Part shown: one piece after another, positions 10,523 to 21,221 of the stretch
Layout of the letters: the number at the start of each line of letters is the position of its first letter
Position numbering within the stretch: the stretch's first letter is position 1
NCBI GenBank assembly: GCA_025655455.1
Contig: JAHXIV010000013.1
Location: 181,264 to 245,263 of the forward strand
Length of the DNA stretch: 64,000 nt
Reading direction: 5' to 3'
From: a gamma proteobacterium symbiont of Taylorina sp.
GTDB taxonomy: Bacteria > Pseudomonadota > Gammaproteobacteria > GRL18
Program-made: the position numbers and the translations under genes
Notes under the pieces: generated by a model
What the model saw: only the letters and a program-made list of their open reading frames with translations
Databases searched by the model: none
Told to the model about the DNA's origin: nothing

Positions 10523-11044
10523 ATGATTGATAAAAAATTACTGCAGATTATAAAAACCACCTTCCGGTTAAACTGGAAAGGTGTACATGGCTTATCTCAC
10601 TGGGCCAGGGTACGGGTCAATGGCTTGCTTATCGCTCAACAAAATGGCGCCAATCAACGGGTCATCGAGTTGTTTGCCTTTCTACACGATGTAAAACGGG
10701 AAGCAGAATTCAATGATCCTGAACATGGTGAGCGGGCTGCCCGATTTATTGAGAATTTATCCAATGATCTGCTTGCTATTAATGATCAGGAAAAACAATT
10801 ATTATGCTATGCCTGCGAATATCATAGCAAGGGGCTGGTTGAAGGAGATTTAACCGTCAGAAGCTGCTGGGATGCGGATCGACTTGATTTAGGAAGGGGT
10901 GGACAACGACCTGACACAAAAAAATTATGTACTGATATTGCAAAGCGGGCTTCATTTTTTGAAAAAGCTTATCAACGAGCCATTTATCAGCATATATCTA
11001 AATCCGTACCAGCCACAGTACAAACATGGAAACCTGCGCTTTAA
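10523..11044 (+). CDS. Small HD-domain metal-dependent phosphohydrolase
   Basis: About 173 residues of HD-superfamily fold. Visible metal-ligand candidates are the His of HGLSHWARV, the HD pair in FAFLHDVKRE, His residues in EYHSKG and the Asp in CWDADRLDLGR. Proteins of this type hydrolyse phosphate esters or nucleotides, but the substrate cannot be read from sequence. The ORF track uses a GTG at 10505; the ATG at 10523 is a good alternative and I cannot choose firmly. It is followed 38 bases later by prlC on the same strand. Confidence 0.8.
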   Translation: MIDKKLLQIIKTTFRLNWKGVHGLSHWARVRVNGLLIAQQNGANQRVIELFAFLHDVKREAEFNDPEHGERAARFIENLSNDLLAINDQEKQLLCYACEYHSKGLVEGDLTVRSCWDADRLDLGRGGQRPDTKKLCTDIAKRASFFEKAYQRAIYQHISKSVPATVQTWKPAL

Positions 11045-11082
11045 AGAAATATCATTTTATAAAAAAGAATACAGGAAATTAA

Positions 11083-13134
11083 ATGACAGATTTATCCAAT
11101 AATCCCCTACTGGACTTTAACGGGCTGCCGCGTTTTGCTCAGATTGAAATTGCACATATTATACCGGCTATTGAATATTTACTGGCAGAAAACCGATCTC
11201 AGCTTGAACAATTATTAGCTGAAAGCAATAAACCCTTCAGCTGGGATAATTTACTACAGCCTATGCAGGAAATGGATGATCGACTGAGTCGCGCCTGGTC
11301 ACCTGTCAGCCACCTTAATTCTGTTAAAAACTCAGATGTATTACGTACTGCCCATGAACATTGTCTGCCATTATTAAGTGAATACCATACAGAACTGGGA
11401 CAAAACTGCAGACTGTTTACAGCCATAAAATCTATTGCCGACAGTCCCCTATATCCATCACTTTCTCAGGCACAAAAAAAAATTATTGAAAATAGTTTAC
11501 GGGATTTTCATCTGTCAGGGATTGATCTGAATGATGCTGATAAAAAACGTTATAAGACTATAAAACAACAACTGTCAAAATTAAAATCCAGTTATGAAAA
11601 TAATGTACTGGATGCAACCAACGGCTGGAGTGAAACCATTTGTGAGCCGCTGCAGCTAGTCGGCCTGCCTGATTCTGCATTAGCTCTGGCCAGGCAAACA
11701 GCAGCCAGAGATTGTGCAGAAGGGTGGGTTTTTAATCTGGAATTTCCCAGTTATTTTGCCATTATGACCTATGCTGAGCAACGTGAACTGCGCCAGAAAT
11801 TTTATATCGCCTATTCAACCAGAGCTTCTGAGCAAGGCCCTAATGCCGGTCAATGGGACAATACAGAAAATATGGAAAATATCCTGAAACTTCGTCAGGA
11901 ATTGGCTCAGTTATTAAATTTTGAAAATTGGGCTGAGTACTCTCTGGCAACAAAAATGGCTGGGTCAGTGGATGAAGTGGTTGATTTTTTACAGCAACTG
12001 GCTGAGAAATCAACAAAAATGGCAGAAAAAGATATTTCTGAATTAATGATATTTGCAAAAACACATCTGCACATTGATAAATTACAGGCATGGGATCTCA
12101 ACTATGTAGCAGAGAAGCTACGTCATCACCGCTACGATCTCTCGCAGGAAATTCTAAAACCCTATTTCCCTGAGAATCAGGTTATTGAGGGACTTTTTTC
12201 TATTGTCAACAAACTTTATGCGATTAAAATCAATGCCGTTGCCGGCATAGAAACCTGGCATCCAGATGTCCGCTTCTATGAAATTAAAGATATTCATGGT
12301 AATTTACGCGGACAATTTTATCTGGATCTCTACGCCAGGCCTCATAAACGTGGTGGTGCATGGATGGATGAGTGTATTGTCCGTCATGCACAAAACGGCT
12401 TAGTGCAAATTCCTGTCGCCTATCTCACCTGCAATCTGACACCACCTATTGCTGATAAGCCTGCATTATTTACCCACGATGAAGTCATTACCCTGTTTCA
12501 TGAATTTGGTCACGGTTTACATCACATGTTAACGCAGATTAATTATGCCGGTGTTTCCGGTATCAATGGCGTACCCTGGGATGCTGTTGAATTACCCAGC
12601 CAGTTTATGGAAAACTGGTGCTGGGAAAAAGAATCTCTGGCTTTAATTGCCCGACATTATCAAACTGGTGAGGTTTTACCTGATGAACTTTTTGAGAAAA
12701 TGCAGGCAGCCAGAAATTTCCAGTCCGGCATACAGATGCTGCGACAATTAGAGTTTGCCTTATTTGATTTTAATTTACACAGGTATTATCAACTCAATGG
12801 CAAGCCTCAGATTCAACAAACCCTGAATAAAATCAGACAGGAAATCTCGGTATTTTTACCCCCTGAAATCAATCGTTTTCAACATGCTTTTTCACATATC
12901 TTTTCCGGGGGCTATGCCGCTGGTTACTATAGTTATAAATGGGCAGAAGTTTTGTCGGCAGATGCTTTTTCTCTTTTTGAAGAAAAAGGTATTTTTGATC
13001 ATAAAAGTGGTGAGGATTTTCTGCATTATATTCTTGAAATGGGCGGTAGCGAAGAACCAATGGATTTGTTTATTCGTTTCAGAGGTCGCAAACCCAATAT
13101 TGATGCATTGCTCAGACATTCTGGAATATTGTAA
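11083..13134 (+). CDS. prlC: Oligopeptidase A (M3 family zinc metallopeptidase)
   Basis: A cytosolic thimet-type oligopeptidase that degrades short peptides and cleaved signal peptides. The zinc motif HEFGHGLHHML is present around residue 472, and a glutamate ligand candidate lies in WDAVELPSQFMENWCWE shortly after. The length of 683 residues equals that of E. coli-type oligopeptidase A. The C-terminal part (FSGGYAAGYYSYKWAEVLSADAF) contains the conserved Tyr-rich transition-state segment. No truncation seen. Confidence 0.95.
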   Translation: MTDLSNNPLLDFNGLPRFAQIEIAHIIPAIEYLLAENRSQLEQLLAESNKPFSWDNLLQPMQEMDDRLSRAWSPVSHLNSVKNSDVLRTAHEHCLPLLSEYHTELGQNCRLFTAIKSIADSPLYPSLSQAQKKIIENSLRDFHLSGIDLNDADKKRYKTIKQQLSKLKSSYENNVLDATNGWSETICEPLQLVGLPDSALALARQTAARDCAEGWVFNLEFPSYFAIMTYAEQRELRQKFYIAYSTRASEQGPNAGQWDNTENMENILKLRQELAQLLNFENWAEYSLATKMAGSVDEVVDFLQQLAEKSTKMAEKDISELMIFAKTHLHIDKLQAWDLNYVAEKLRHHRYDLSQEILKPYFPENQVIEGLFSIVNKLYAIKINAVAGIETWHPDVRFYEIKDIHGNLRGQFYLDLYARPHKRGGAWMDECIVRHAQNGLVQIPVAYLTCNLTPPIADKPALFTHDEVITLFHEFGHGLHHMLTQINYAGVSGINGVPWDAVELPSQFMENWCWEKESLALIARHYQTGEVLPDELFEKMQAARNFQSGIQMLRQLEFALFDFNLHRYYQLNGKPQIQQTLNKIRQEISVFLPPEINRFQHAFSHIFSGGYAAGYYSYKWAEVLSADAFSLFEEKGIFDHKSGEDFLHYILEMGGSEEPMDLFIRFRGRKPNIDALLRHSGIL

Positions 13135-13259
13135 AAAAACAGTTACGATGATTTAGCAGCTCTATAAAACAGACCTTATGTGGCTGTATGCTAAGATACC
13201 AGGAGCCGTCAGCAAATAAGACAGCGGATCAATTTTATGTTTGATAAGAGCCTGTCCAA

Positions 13260-14153
13260 CTAGCCAATCTCTACCTTATTTCTTCCATTTTCCTTGGCCT
13301 TATATAATAATTTGTCTGCAATCAGTATACAATTTGTTAAATCCACAAGATTATCACCCTGCATAGAACAAACGCCCATAGAAATAGTAATGGGAATTTT
13401 ATGATCCCTGTATATAAATTCTGCAGATTCAACAGCCTGACGTATCCGTTCTGAAATAAGCACCGCTTCTTCAGCAGTTAAATCTTTGAGTAATAAAATA
13501 AATTCCTCGCCACCATAACGTCCTAATAAATCATTTTTTCTTTTATGCTTAAGTAAAATGGCAGCAAGTTGCTTCAAAATATAATCACCTGCCAGGTGAC
13601 CATAGTTATCATTTACTTTTTTAAAAAAATCAATATCCAACATTATCATTGTTAATGGTAAGTCTGTATTTCTAGCATATACTATTTCCTCATCTGCTCT
13701 TTTCATAAACCATAAGCGGCTGGAAATTTCTGTTAATGCATCGGTTGCTGCTGCTTTATATAATTCTTTTTCAGTATCGATTTGAGCTTCAGATTTAAGT
13801 GAAAATACCAGTTTGCTTTCCCCAATATGAACGACAGATCCTGCAACTGCAGTTAAATTGTTGATTTTGTTGCCTTCAATATATGTCCCATTTGTAGACC
13901 CCATATCTTCAATAATAAAGGCATTAGCCTTTAGGGTCACTTTTATGTGGATACGTGATATCTGTTCGTCATTAATAATAAAATCTGCATTACTTCCTCG
14001 CCCAATAGTCACTGAAGAGGTAAATGGAAATATTCTACCCTTATCTATACCATGAATGACAGAAATAACGGGTTTTAAAGTTATCTCTTTGGAATAAGCA
14101 GGATCTTCTAATATTAAATTTTTATGAATAACAGTCACTTTATCTTTACACAT
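13260..14153 (-). CDS. FHA-GGDEF diguanylate cyclase
   Basis: 297 residues with no membrane segment. An FHA phosphothreonine-binding domain spans about residues 38-110 (VTIGRGSNADFIINDEQISRIH, GSTNGTYIEG). A complete GGDEF domain follows (about 140-297) with the signature RYGGEEFILLL. An inhibitory-site RxxD (RKND) sits five residues upstream, so product feedback is expected. It should make c-di-GMP in response to binding of a phosphorylated partner. It is alone and convergent with prlC, divergent from ubiD. Confidence 0.93.
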   Translation of the reverse strand: MCKDKVTVIHKNLILEDPAYSKEITLKPVISVIHGIDKGRIFPFTSSVTIGRGSNADFIINDEQISRIHIKVTLKANAFIIEDMGSTNGTYIEGNKINNLTAVAGSVVHIGESKLVFSLKSEAQIDTEKELYKAAATDALTEISSRLWFMKRADEEIVYARNTDLPLTMIMLDIDFFKKVNDNYGHLAGDYILKQLAAILLKHKRKNDLLGRYGGEEFILLLKDLTAEEAVLISERIRQAVESAEFIYRDHKIPITISMGVCSMQGDNLVDLTNCILIADKLLYKAKENGRNKVEIG

Positions 14154-14267
14154 ATTTAAACCTAAAATTAGTTGAATATACTGCCCCTGATTTTAATCTA
14201 CTTTTTTTATTTCTTAAAGACTATAATGTGCTTAAACATAATAAATATGAAGAAAATAAAGACTGTT

Positions 14268-15731
14268 ATGAAATATAATGACTTACGTGAATTTATAGAC
14301 AAACTGGAACAACTGGGTGAGCTTAAACGCATCAGTTATGAGGTTGATCCGAATCTGCAAATGACAGAAATATCCGATCGCGTTTTACGTGCAGGCGGCC
14401 CTGCCTTATTATTTGAGAATCCTGTTGGTCATTCCATGCCGGTTTTAACCAATCTATTTGGTACTCCAAAACGTGTTGCCTTGGGGATGGGTGAAGAACA
14501 TGTATCTGAATTACGTGAAATTGGCAAACTATTAGCTTTTTTAAAAGAGCCAGAACCGCCAAAAGGTTTTAAAGCAGCTCTGGAAACTTTGCCTATTTAT
14601 CGCAAAGTCTTAGATATGGCACCCAAAATTGTCAGAAAAGCAGCCTGTCAAAAAATTATCTGGCAGAATGATGAAGTGGATCTGAATCACTTGCCCATTC
14701 AGACCTGTTGGCCGGAAGATGCCGGTCCTTTAATTACCTGGGGCTTAGTGGTTACTAAAGGACCGAATAAAGATCGTCAGAATATTGGTATTTATCGTCA
14801 GCAGGTGATTGCTAAAAATAAAGTCATTATGCGCTGGCTGGCACATCGTGGTGGTGCATTGGACTATAAAGAATGGCTTGAACAACATCCAGGCGAACGC
14901 TTTCCTGTTTCAGTGGCTCTGGGTACCGATCCCGCCACCATTCTAGCGGCGGTTACCCCGGTTCCTGACAGCTTATCAGAATATGCCTTTGCCGGTTTAT
15001 TGCGCGGTTCTAAAACGGAACTGGTGAAGTCCATCAGTAACGATCTGCAAGTCCCTGCCAGCAGTGAAATTGTTTTAGAAGGCTATCTTGAAGCCGGTGA
15101 AGAGGCTGCAGAAGGACCTTTTGGCGATCATACCGGTTATTATAACGAAGTGGACAATTTTCCCGTATTTACCATTGAAAAGATTACTATGCGTGAGGAT
15201 CCAATTTATCATAGCACCTATACCGGTCGTCCACCTGATGAACCGGCAGTATTGGGTGTAGCATTAAATGAAGTATTTGTTCCGATACTGCAAAAACAAT
15301 TCCCTGAAATTATCGATTTTTATCTGCCGCCGGAGGGCTGTTCCTATCGTATGGCCGTGGTCAGTATCAAAAAACAATACGCAGGTCATGCCAAACGAGT
15401 CATGTTTGGTATCTGGTCATTTCTAAGACAATTCATGTACACAAAATTTATTATTGTGTGTGATGATGATGTTAATGTCAGAGACTGGAATGATGTCATC
15501 TGGGCCATGACCACGCGCATGGATCCAGCCAGAGATACCTTATTAATTGAAAACACCCCAATTGATTATCTCGACTTTGCTTCCCCTGTGTCAGGACTGG
15601 GATCAAAAATGGGCATGGATGCAACCAATAAATGGCCGGGTGAAAGCAATAGGGAGTGGGGACGAGCCATTGTGAAAGATGATGCTATTGTAAAAAAAGT
15701 GGATGAGATATGGGATAAATTAGGCTTGTAA
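14268..15731 (+). CDS. ubiD: 4-hydroxy-3-polyprenylbenzoate decarboxylase
   Basis: Prenylated-FMN-dependent decarboxylase of ubiquinone synthesis. From the ATG at 14268 ([20 protein letters not shown]) the protein is 487 residues, matching the family. The ORF track start at 14172 adds a hydrophobic leader that UbiD proteins do not have. Family segments include [30 protein letters not shown] and [10 protein letters not shown]. The partner UbiX that makes the cofactor is not in the window. Downstream is nnr on the opposite strand. Confidence 0.95.
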   Translation: MKYNDLREFIDKLEQLGELKRISYEVDPNLQMTEISDRVLRAGGPALLFENPVGHSMPVLTNLFGTPKRVALGMGEEHVSELREIGKLLAFLKEPEPPKGFKAALETLPIYRKVLDMAPKIVRKAACQKIIWQNDEVDLNHLPIQTCWPEDAGPLITWGLVVTKGPNKDRQNIGIYRQQVIAKNKVIMRWLAHRGGALDYKEWLEQHPGERFPVSVALGTDPATILAAVTPVPDSLSEYAFAGLLRGSKTELVKSISNDLQVPASSEIVLEGYLEAGEEAAEGPFGDHTGYYNEVDNFPVFTIEKITMREDPIYHSTYTGRPPDEPAVLGVALNEVFVPILQKQFPEIIDFYLPPEGCSYRMAVVSIKKQYAGHAKRVMFGIWSFLRQFMYTKFIIVCDDDVNVRDWNDVIWAMTTRMDPARDTLLIENTPIDYLDFASPVSGLGSKMGMDATNKWPGESNREWGRAIVKDDAIVKKVDEIWDKLGL

Positions 15732-15742
15732 TATAAAGACTT

Positions 15743-15770
15743 AACCCCCTCCCTGAAAGAGGGAAGGAAT
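15743..15770 (+). terminator. Possible terminator after ubiD
   Basis: A short GC-rich inverted arrangement (CCCTC ... GAGGG) followed by AAGGAATTTT lies between the convergent ubiD and nnr stops. The stem is short and the T-run weak, so this is only a candidate. A related CCCTC/TCCCTGAGAGAG sequence also occurs at about 44312-44330, so it may be part of a repeat rather than a dedicated terminator. Confidence 0.3.
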
Positions 15771-15799
15771 TTTGCGTGGGCTTATTGAGAGCTTAGCTA

Positions 15800-17329
15800 T
15801 CAATTCAGCAATTCTCTGATTTTTGGAAATAAGTCACTCACTATCATGCCATTTTTACCTTCTTTTGCTGCATGGTCACCTGCTTTGGCATGTAAGCAGA
15901 CAGCAACATGCACGGCATTGTAAACAGATAATTTCTGTGCCAGCAAAGAGCCGATCATCCCGGTCAGACAATCGCCCATACCGGAACTTGCCATACCCTC
16001 ATTACCATAGGGACAAATACTGATTTCATCATTAATATCAACCAGTGTACCGGCTCCTTTAAGAATAAAGAGACCATAGTATTTTTCTTTTAATTTCTTG
16101 ATCATTGCAAACCGATCTGTTGATTCAGAAGGACAATGCGGCTTAATTTTTAATAAACGACAGGCTTCACCAAAGTGCGGAGTATAAATAATTTCTTTAT
16201 TTTGCATCACCATATTATGTTTTGCCATGATATTCAGCGCATCAGCATCAATGACACAATGTACTTTTCCAGTCTTGCCGGACTGATTATAATCGGGTTG
16301 TTTTTTAAGAAATTTTAAGACCTTGTCTAATAAGCTGATCCCCCATTGACCGGTTCCCAGTCCCGGACCAATAGCAATAGCCGTTGCATGATTAAGCAGT
16401 TGTTCCAAATCATCTCCGGATTCAACTCCGTGAACCATCAGTTCAGGCCGGGCGCTGGTAATGGCATTGACATTTTCAATATGGGTTGCAATACTCACCA
16501 GGCCAGCCCCCGATCTCAATGCTGCTTCTCCGGCAATACGGCAGGCTCCTGCCATACCATAATCTCCACCGATAATCAGCAAATGACCATGATCCCACTT
16601 ATGACTGACCGGGCTGCGATGAGGTAATGCCCTTGAAATTTCAGCCCACTCCATCAATCGTGCATCAGGATCCATTGAACGATAAAGCTCTTCAGGCACT
16701 CCCAGAGAAGCAAAGTGAATGGCACCACAATAACGCCGTGATTCAGCTGTATACATGCCTGTTTTTTGCCCGATAAAGGTTATCGTATGTGTTGCATGGA
16801 CTGCAATACCATAAGTTGACCCCGTATTGGCATCCAGACCTGAAGGAATATCAACAGAAATGACCGGCTTATTACTCAGATTGATTTGTGCCACTGCATC
16901 ATACCACTCATCTTCCAGATTACGATTCAGACCCGTACCAATTAATGCATCAATGACTAAATCTGTGGCTGAAAAATGCGTATCAACAATGGTATTAATG
17001 CTGCCGCCGCACTCTATCCAATCGATATAAGCCTGATGAGCATCACCCGACAGGTGTTCCACATCAAAGACCGAGATTAAATTCACTTTTATATGAGGTT
17101 CATTTTTATGCAGTTTTACCAAACGTGCCAGCACATAACCATCCCCTGCATTATTCCCTGCACCGCAAATAATTGTTATATGAGTGATACCGGGATAATT
17201 GAGAAAAATAAAATCCAGCAGTGCCTGTGCAGCTCGATTCATTAGCTCATAACTATTGTCCACTATGCCCTGTTCCACCATCAGGTAGTCCAGACTACGC
17301 ACAGTTTCTCGGGAATAACAAAAGTGCAT
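15800..17329 (-). CDS. nnr: Bifunctional NAD(P)HX epimerase/dehydratase
   Basis: Repairs hydrated NADH and NADPH. The N-terminal YjeF_N epimerase half shows CGAGNNAGDGYVLARLV, DALIGTGLNR and SVDIPSGLDANTG. The C-terminal ribokinase-like dehydratase half shows IGPGLGTGQWG, DADALNI and the catalytic SSGMGDCLTGMIGSLLA. The ORF runs back to an ATG at 17404, but its first 25 codons include a copy of the hemW 3' end (see the repeat at 17374). I therefore prefer the ATG at 17329 (MHFCYSRETVRSLD), which aligns with where the family begins; the exact start is uncertain. It is the last gene of the minus-strand run. Confidence 0.93.
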   Translation of the reverse strand: MHFCYSRETVRSLDYLMVEQGIVDNSYELMNRAAQALLDFIFLNYPGITHITIICGAGNNAGDGYVLARLVKLHKNEPHIKVNLISVFDVEHLSGDAHQAYIDWIECGGSINTIVDTHFSATDLVIDALIGTGLNRNLEDEWYDAVAQINLSNKPVISVDIPSGLDANTGSTYGIAVHATHTITFIGQKTGMYTAESRRYCGAIHFASLGVPEELYRSMDPDARLMEWAEISRALPHRSPVSHKWDHGHLLIIGGDYGMAGACRIAGEAALRSGAGLVSIATHIENVNAITSARPELMVHGVESGDDLEQLLNHATAIAIGPGLGTGQWGISLLDKVLKFLKKQPDYNQSGKTGKVHCVIDADALNIMAKHNMVMQNKEIIYTPHFGEACRLLKIKPHCPSESTDRFAMIKKLKEKYYGLFILKGAGTLVDINDEISICPYGNEGMASSGMGDCLTGMIGSLLAQKLSVYNAVHVAVCLHAKAGDHAAKEGKNGMIVSDLFPKIRELLN

Positions 17330-17373
17330 ATAATTATAGCGTTCAGGTTTTGAGTGATGACCAGTTGCAGTAA

Positions 17374-17429
17374 TGCCCCTATAAGAAAATGGCTTGTAAT
17401 TCATTGAGATATTGAAGACCCCGCTGAGT
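17374..17429. repeat. 56-bp direct repeat, copy A (hemW 3'-end remnant at nnr 5' end)
   Basis: Matches 25844-25899 in the same orientation at 53 of 56 positions by eye. Copy B is the true 3' end of hemW including its stop codon; copy A overlaps the extended 5' end of nnr. The pair brackets about 8.4 kb holding PFOR, two FAD oxidoreductases and a GGDEF cyclase. Confidence 0.9.
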
Positions 17430-17535
17430 TAGTTTGGTACAATGAAATTAAAAATAAAGATCATAATATAATAATTGATTTTCATCCCCATCATAGAGGA
17501 ACTCTCAAGATAAGTAAAAGTTTGCTGTACCTAAA

Positions 17536-20500
17536 CTACTTATCTGAAACATTGTTCGACAACTCTGAAAGTGTTTTATAGTGATTATAACGTTCATCAA
17601 CATCATGCTGCGATTCCTTGAGCATCTTTTCTGCAGCATCTGGATGTGTTCGCCATAACATACTGAAGCGCGTCTCATTCTTTACAAATTCCTCATAGGG
17701 GACTGAAGGTGCTTTGGAGTCAAGTTTTAACGGATTTTCTCCCTTCTCCACCTTTCTGGGATCATAACGCAGCAGCGGCCAATGACCACTATTCACCGCC
17801 AGATCCTGCATCTGATGATTGTTGGCCAAATCATTTCCCCAGGCAATACAGGGCGCATAGGCAATAATAATTGAGGTTCCAGGATAGGATTCAGCCTCAA
17901 TAAAGGCACGCAGAGTCTGAATATCTTTATTACCATAGGCAACCTGAGCCACATAGACATTCTCATAACTCATAGCGATCATCGCCAGATCTTTCTTGGT
18001 ACCTGGTTTACCTGCTGCAGAGAATTTGGCCACCGCACCTTTGGGGGTCGCCTTGGAAGTCTGACCGCCCGTATTGGAGTAGACCTCGGTATCCAGTACC
18101 AGAATATTAACATCCTTGCCCGAGGCAAGCACATGATCAAGACCACCAAAACCAATATCATAAGCCCAGCCATCACCACCGATGATCCATACACTGCGTT
18201 TCACCAGATTATCAGCCAGTGAAATAAGGCTTTTTGCCTCAGGACTCTGCTCTCCCTTTAGTGCCTTTCTAATCTGTTCTACCCGTTCACGTTGCTCATA
18301 GATTCCTGTTTCACTACTTTGATCAGCACTATAAATTTTTTTGATCAAGCTCTTAGACAATTGTGGTACAAATTTCTGGAGCAGTTCTTCAGCCTGTTCT
18401 CGCTGCTTATCAATGGCAAGTCTCATGCCAAGACCAAATTCGGCATTATCCTCAAATAACGAATTATTCCAGGCCGGCCCACGCCCCTCGTTATTGACCG
18501 ACCAGGGCGTGGTAGGCAGGTTACCGCCATAAATGGAAGAACAGCCGGTAGCGTTGGCTACCACCATGCGATCACCAAACAGCTGAGTAGCAAGACGAAT
18601 ATAGGGGGTCTCACCGCAACCGGGGCAAGCACTGGGGAATTCAAATAGCGGCTGCAGCAGCATCGCCTCCTTAATGACGTTAGTACGTACAGGGCGACGA
18701 TCATACTCAGGTATCTTTTCAAAGTAGGCCCAGTTCCCCTTTTCACTCTCTTTTAGTGAGGTGTATGGTGCCATATTAAGAGCCCGATGTTGTGGATTTT
18801 TCTTATCTTTCGCAGGACAGATCTCCACACAGAGACCACAACCGGTACAGTCTTCAGGTGCAATCTGATAGCTAATATGCCAGTCTTTCGGGAAACCTTT
18901 GCCACGTACCGGGACATGTTTGAATGTTGCAGGGGCATCATTGATTAAGGCAGGATCAAAAACCTTGCTGCGGATCACACTATGAGGACAAACAAAGGGG
19001 CATTTGCCGCAATGAATACAGAGTTCCTCATCCCATACAGGGATCTCCTCGGCAAGGTTACGCTTTTCCCAACGGCTGGTGGCTGTGGGATAACTGCCAT
19101 CCAGCGGTAATTGACTCACCGCCAGATCATCGCCCCGACCGGCAATGATTTCCGCCGTCACATCCCGTACAAACCGGGGCGCCTCTGCAGCAACAATTGG
19201 CGGCAGACTTTTTCCTGCCACTATCTCTGCGGGGATCTCAATCTGCTGCATCTGCGTTAAAGCCATATCAATAGCATTAGTATTCTGATCTATCATTGTC
19301 TGACCACGTTTGCCGTAGCTGTGAATGACCGCTTCCTTGATTGCCTTAATCGCCTGTATCTGCGGTATAATATCTGAAATGGCAAAGAAACAGGCCTGCA
19401 TAATGGTATTGATGCGTCTGCCGAGATTATTTTTTTTAGCTATTGCATAGGCGTCGATAATATAGAACTTAATATGCTTGTCTATTATCCGCTGTTGAAT
19501 CTTCATTGGCAATGATGGCCAAACTAGTTTGGATGATACCGGTGTATTAAGGAGAAAACTGGCTCCCTGATCTGCCTTGGCAAGTATATCAAAGCGCTCC
19601 AGAAACTGAGTCTGATGACAGGCAACAAACTGTGCAGCCTCATCACCCAGCAGATAACTGGAGCGAATTATTCCAGGAGCAAATCGTAGATGTGATACGG
19701 TCACTGCCCCTGATTTTTTGGAATCATAAACAAAATAACCCTGCGTCTGCAGATCAGTCTCTCTGCCAATAATCTTAATAGCATTTTTATTGGCACTAAT
19801 GGTACCGTCAGCCCCCAGACCATAGAAGACAGCACCAATAACCCCATCTGTTTCACGATAGTGGTAGTGATGATCCCACGTAAGACTGGTATGAGTCACA
19901 TCGTCATCAATACCAATGGTGAACTGGTTTTTAGGCTTATCTTTAGCGAGTTCATCAAATATTGCTTTAACCATACCCGGGGTGTATTCTTTTGATGACA
20001 GGCCATAGCGCCCGCCGATAATTTTGGGCATCCTCTTAATATCCCCTGCAGCATAAGCCTCCGCCATTGCAGTAAGCACATCTTTATAGAGCGGTTCACC
20101 ATTTGCTCCCGGCTCCTTGGTACGATCAAGTACCGCAATGGAACAAACTGTTTTGGGGATTGCTGCCAGCAATGCTTCAGAATCAAGCGGGCGGAACAGA
20201 TGAACCTTGACCACCCCCACTTTTTCATTGTGCTTGTTGAGGTGTTCCACCGTTTCGTGAGTAGTCTCTGCCGCCGAACCCATGATGACAATTACCCGTT
20301 CAGCATCATTGTCACCATTATAATCAAACAGGTGATATTGACGCCCGGTCAGCTCAGAAAAATGATCCATTGCCTGTTGAATAATCTGCGGCATCTTCTG
20401 ATAGAAGGTATTAACACCTTCCCGAGCCTGAAAGAATACATCAGGATTTTGTGCAGTACCACGTACTACAGGGTGTTCAGGACTCATTGCCCGTTTGCGG

Positions 20501-21111
20501 TGCTCCTCAACCCAGTCATTATTAACCATTGCCTTAACAGTTGTACGATCCACCGCCTCAATTTCAGCTAACTCATGTGAGGTTCTAAAACCATCAAAGA
20601 AGTGGATTAGCGGTACCCTGCCCTCCAGTGTTGCAGCCTGAGTGATGAGTGCCATATCCATCACCTCCTGCACAGAATTAGCGGCCACTATCCCAAATCC
20701 GGTGGTACGTGCAGCCATCACATCAGAGTGATCACAAAAGATAGACAGAGCCTGTGTTGCAATTGAACGCGCTGCCACATGAAAGACTGTGGGGGTCAGT
20801 TCACCGGCAATTTTGTACATATCAGGCAGCATTAACAAAAGCCCTTGTGATGCGGTAAAAGTAGTGGTCAATGAGCCTGCTTGTAGTGAGCCGTGAATAG
20901 TGCCGGCAGCACCACCCTCACTTTGCATCTCAACAATTTTTGGAACAGTTCCCCAGATATTGGTCTGCCCCTGCGCAGAAAAGCTATCGGCATGTTCCCC
21001 CATCGGAGATGCAGGGGTGATGGGATAGATAGCGATGACTTCATTACACAGATGAGCGATTGTTGCTGCTGCTTCATTACCATCAATAACGACCCTCTTT
21101 TTATCACTCAT
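17536..21111 (-). CDS. nifJ: Pyruvate:ferredoxin (flavodoxin) oxidoreductase
   Basis: A single-chain PFOR of about 1,190 residues that interconverts pyruvate + CoA and acetyl-CoA + CO2 with reduced ferredoxin or flavodoxin. Domains in order: pyruvate-binding domain I (IAIYPITPASPMGE); domains II and III; a two-[4Fe-4S] ferredoxin domain (CIHCGKCPFVCP and CTGCGLCVEICPAKD, about residues 690-760); and the TPP-binding domain (ACPGCGETPY, GGDGWAYDIGFGG, SNTGGQTSKATPKGA). Another cysteine pattern near the C-terminus is compatible with the third cluster. I start at MSDKKRVVIDGNEA (21111) rather than the ORF-track ATG three codons upstream. It points to anaerobic pyruvate oxidation or reductive carbon fixation. 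Intact. Confidence 0.97.
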   Translation of the reverse strand: MSDKKRVVIDGNEAAATIAHLCNEVIAIYPITPASPMGEHADSFSAQGQTNIWGTVPKIVEMQSEGGAAGTIHGSLQAGSLTTTFTASQGLLLMLPDMYKIAGELTPTVFHVAARSIATQALSIFCDHSDVMAARTTGFGIVAANSVQEVMDMALITQAATLEGRVPLIHFFDGFRTSHELAEIEAVDRTTVKAMVNNDWVEEHRKRAMSPEHPVVRGTAQNPDVFFQAREGVNTFYQKMPQIIQQAMDHFSELTGRQYHLFDYNGDNDAERVIVIMGSAAETTHETVEHLNKHNEKVGVVKVHLFRPLDSEALLAAIPKTVCSIAVLDRTKEPGANGEPLYKDVLTAMAEAYAAGDIKRMPKIIGGRYGLSSKEYTPGMVKAIFDELAKDKPKNQFTIGIDDDVTHTSLTWDHHYHYRETDGVIGAVFYGLGADGTISANKNAIKIIGRETDLQTQGYFVYDSKKSGAVTVSHLRFAPGIIRSSYLLGDEAAQFVACHQTQFLERFDILAKADQGASFLLNTPVSSKLVWPSLPMKIQQRIIDKHIKFYIIDAYAIAKKNNLGRRINTIMQACFFAISDIIPQIQAIKAIKEAVIHSYGKRGQTMIDQNTNAIDMALTQMQQIEIPAEIVAGKSLPPIVAAEAPRFVRDVTAEIIAGRGDDLAVSQLPLDGSYPTATSRWEKRNLAEEIPVWDEELCIHCGKCPFVCPHSVIRSKVFDPALINDAPATFKHVPVRGKGFPKDWHISYQIAPEDCTGCGLCVEICPAKDKKNPQHRALNMAPYTSLKESEKGNWAYFEKIPEYDRRPVRTNVIKEAMLLQPLFEFPSACPGCGETPYIRLATQLFGDRMVVANATGCSSIYGGNLPTTPWSVNNEGRGPAWNNSLFEDNAEFGLGMRLAIDKQREQAEELLQKFVPQLSKSLIKKIYSADQSSETGIYEQRERVEQIRKALKGEQSPEAKSLISLADNLVKRSVWIIGGDGWAYDIGFGGLDHVLASGKDVNILVLDTEVYSNTGGQTSKATPKGAVAKFSAAGKPGTKKDLAMIAMSYENVYVAQVAYGNKDIQTLRAFIEAESYPGTSIIIAYAPCIAWGNDLANNHQMQDLAVNSGHWPLLRYDPRKVEKGENPLKLDSKAPSVPYEEFVKNETRFSMLWRTHPDAAEKMLKESQHDVDERYNHYKTLSELSNNVSDK

Positions 21112-21221
21112 TAGCATCACCTCATAAAGTGTTAAAGCCTGAAAACCAGAGCTTAAACCTCATTTGTTTTTTTGTGCCCTTTTCTTTACCAGAATCAGCC
21201 GATATTTTCAAACTTTCTAAT

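Noticed and set aside
20200-20571. 123-residue plus-strand ORF
   Set aside because: Antisense shadow of the PFOR gene, which is intact with all cofactor motifs.
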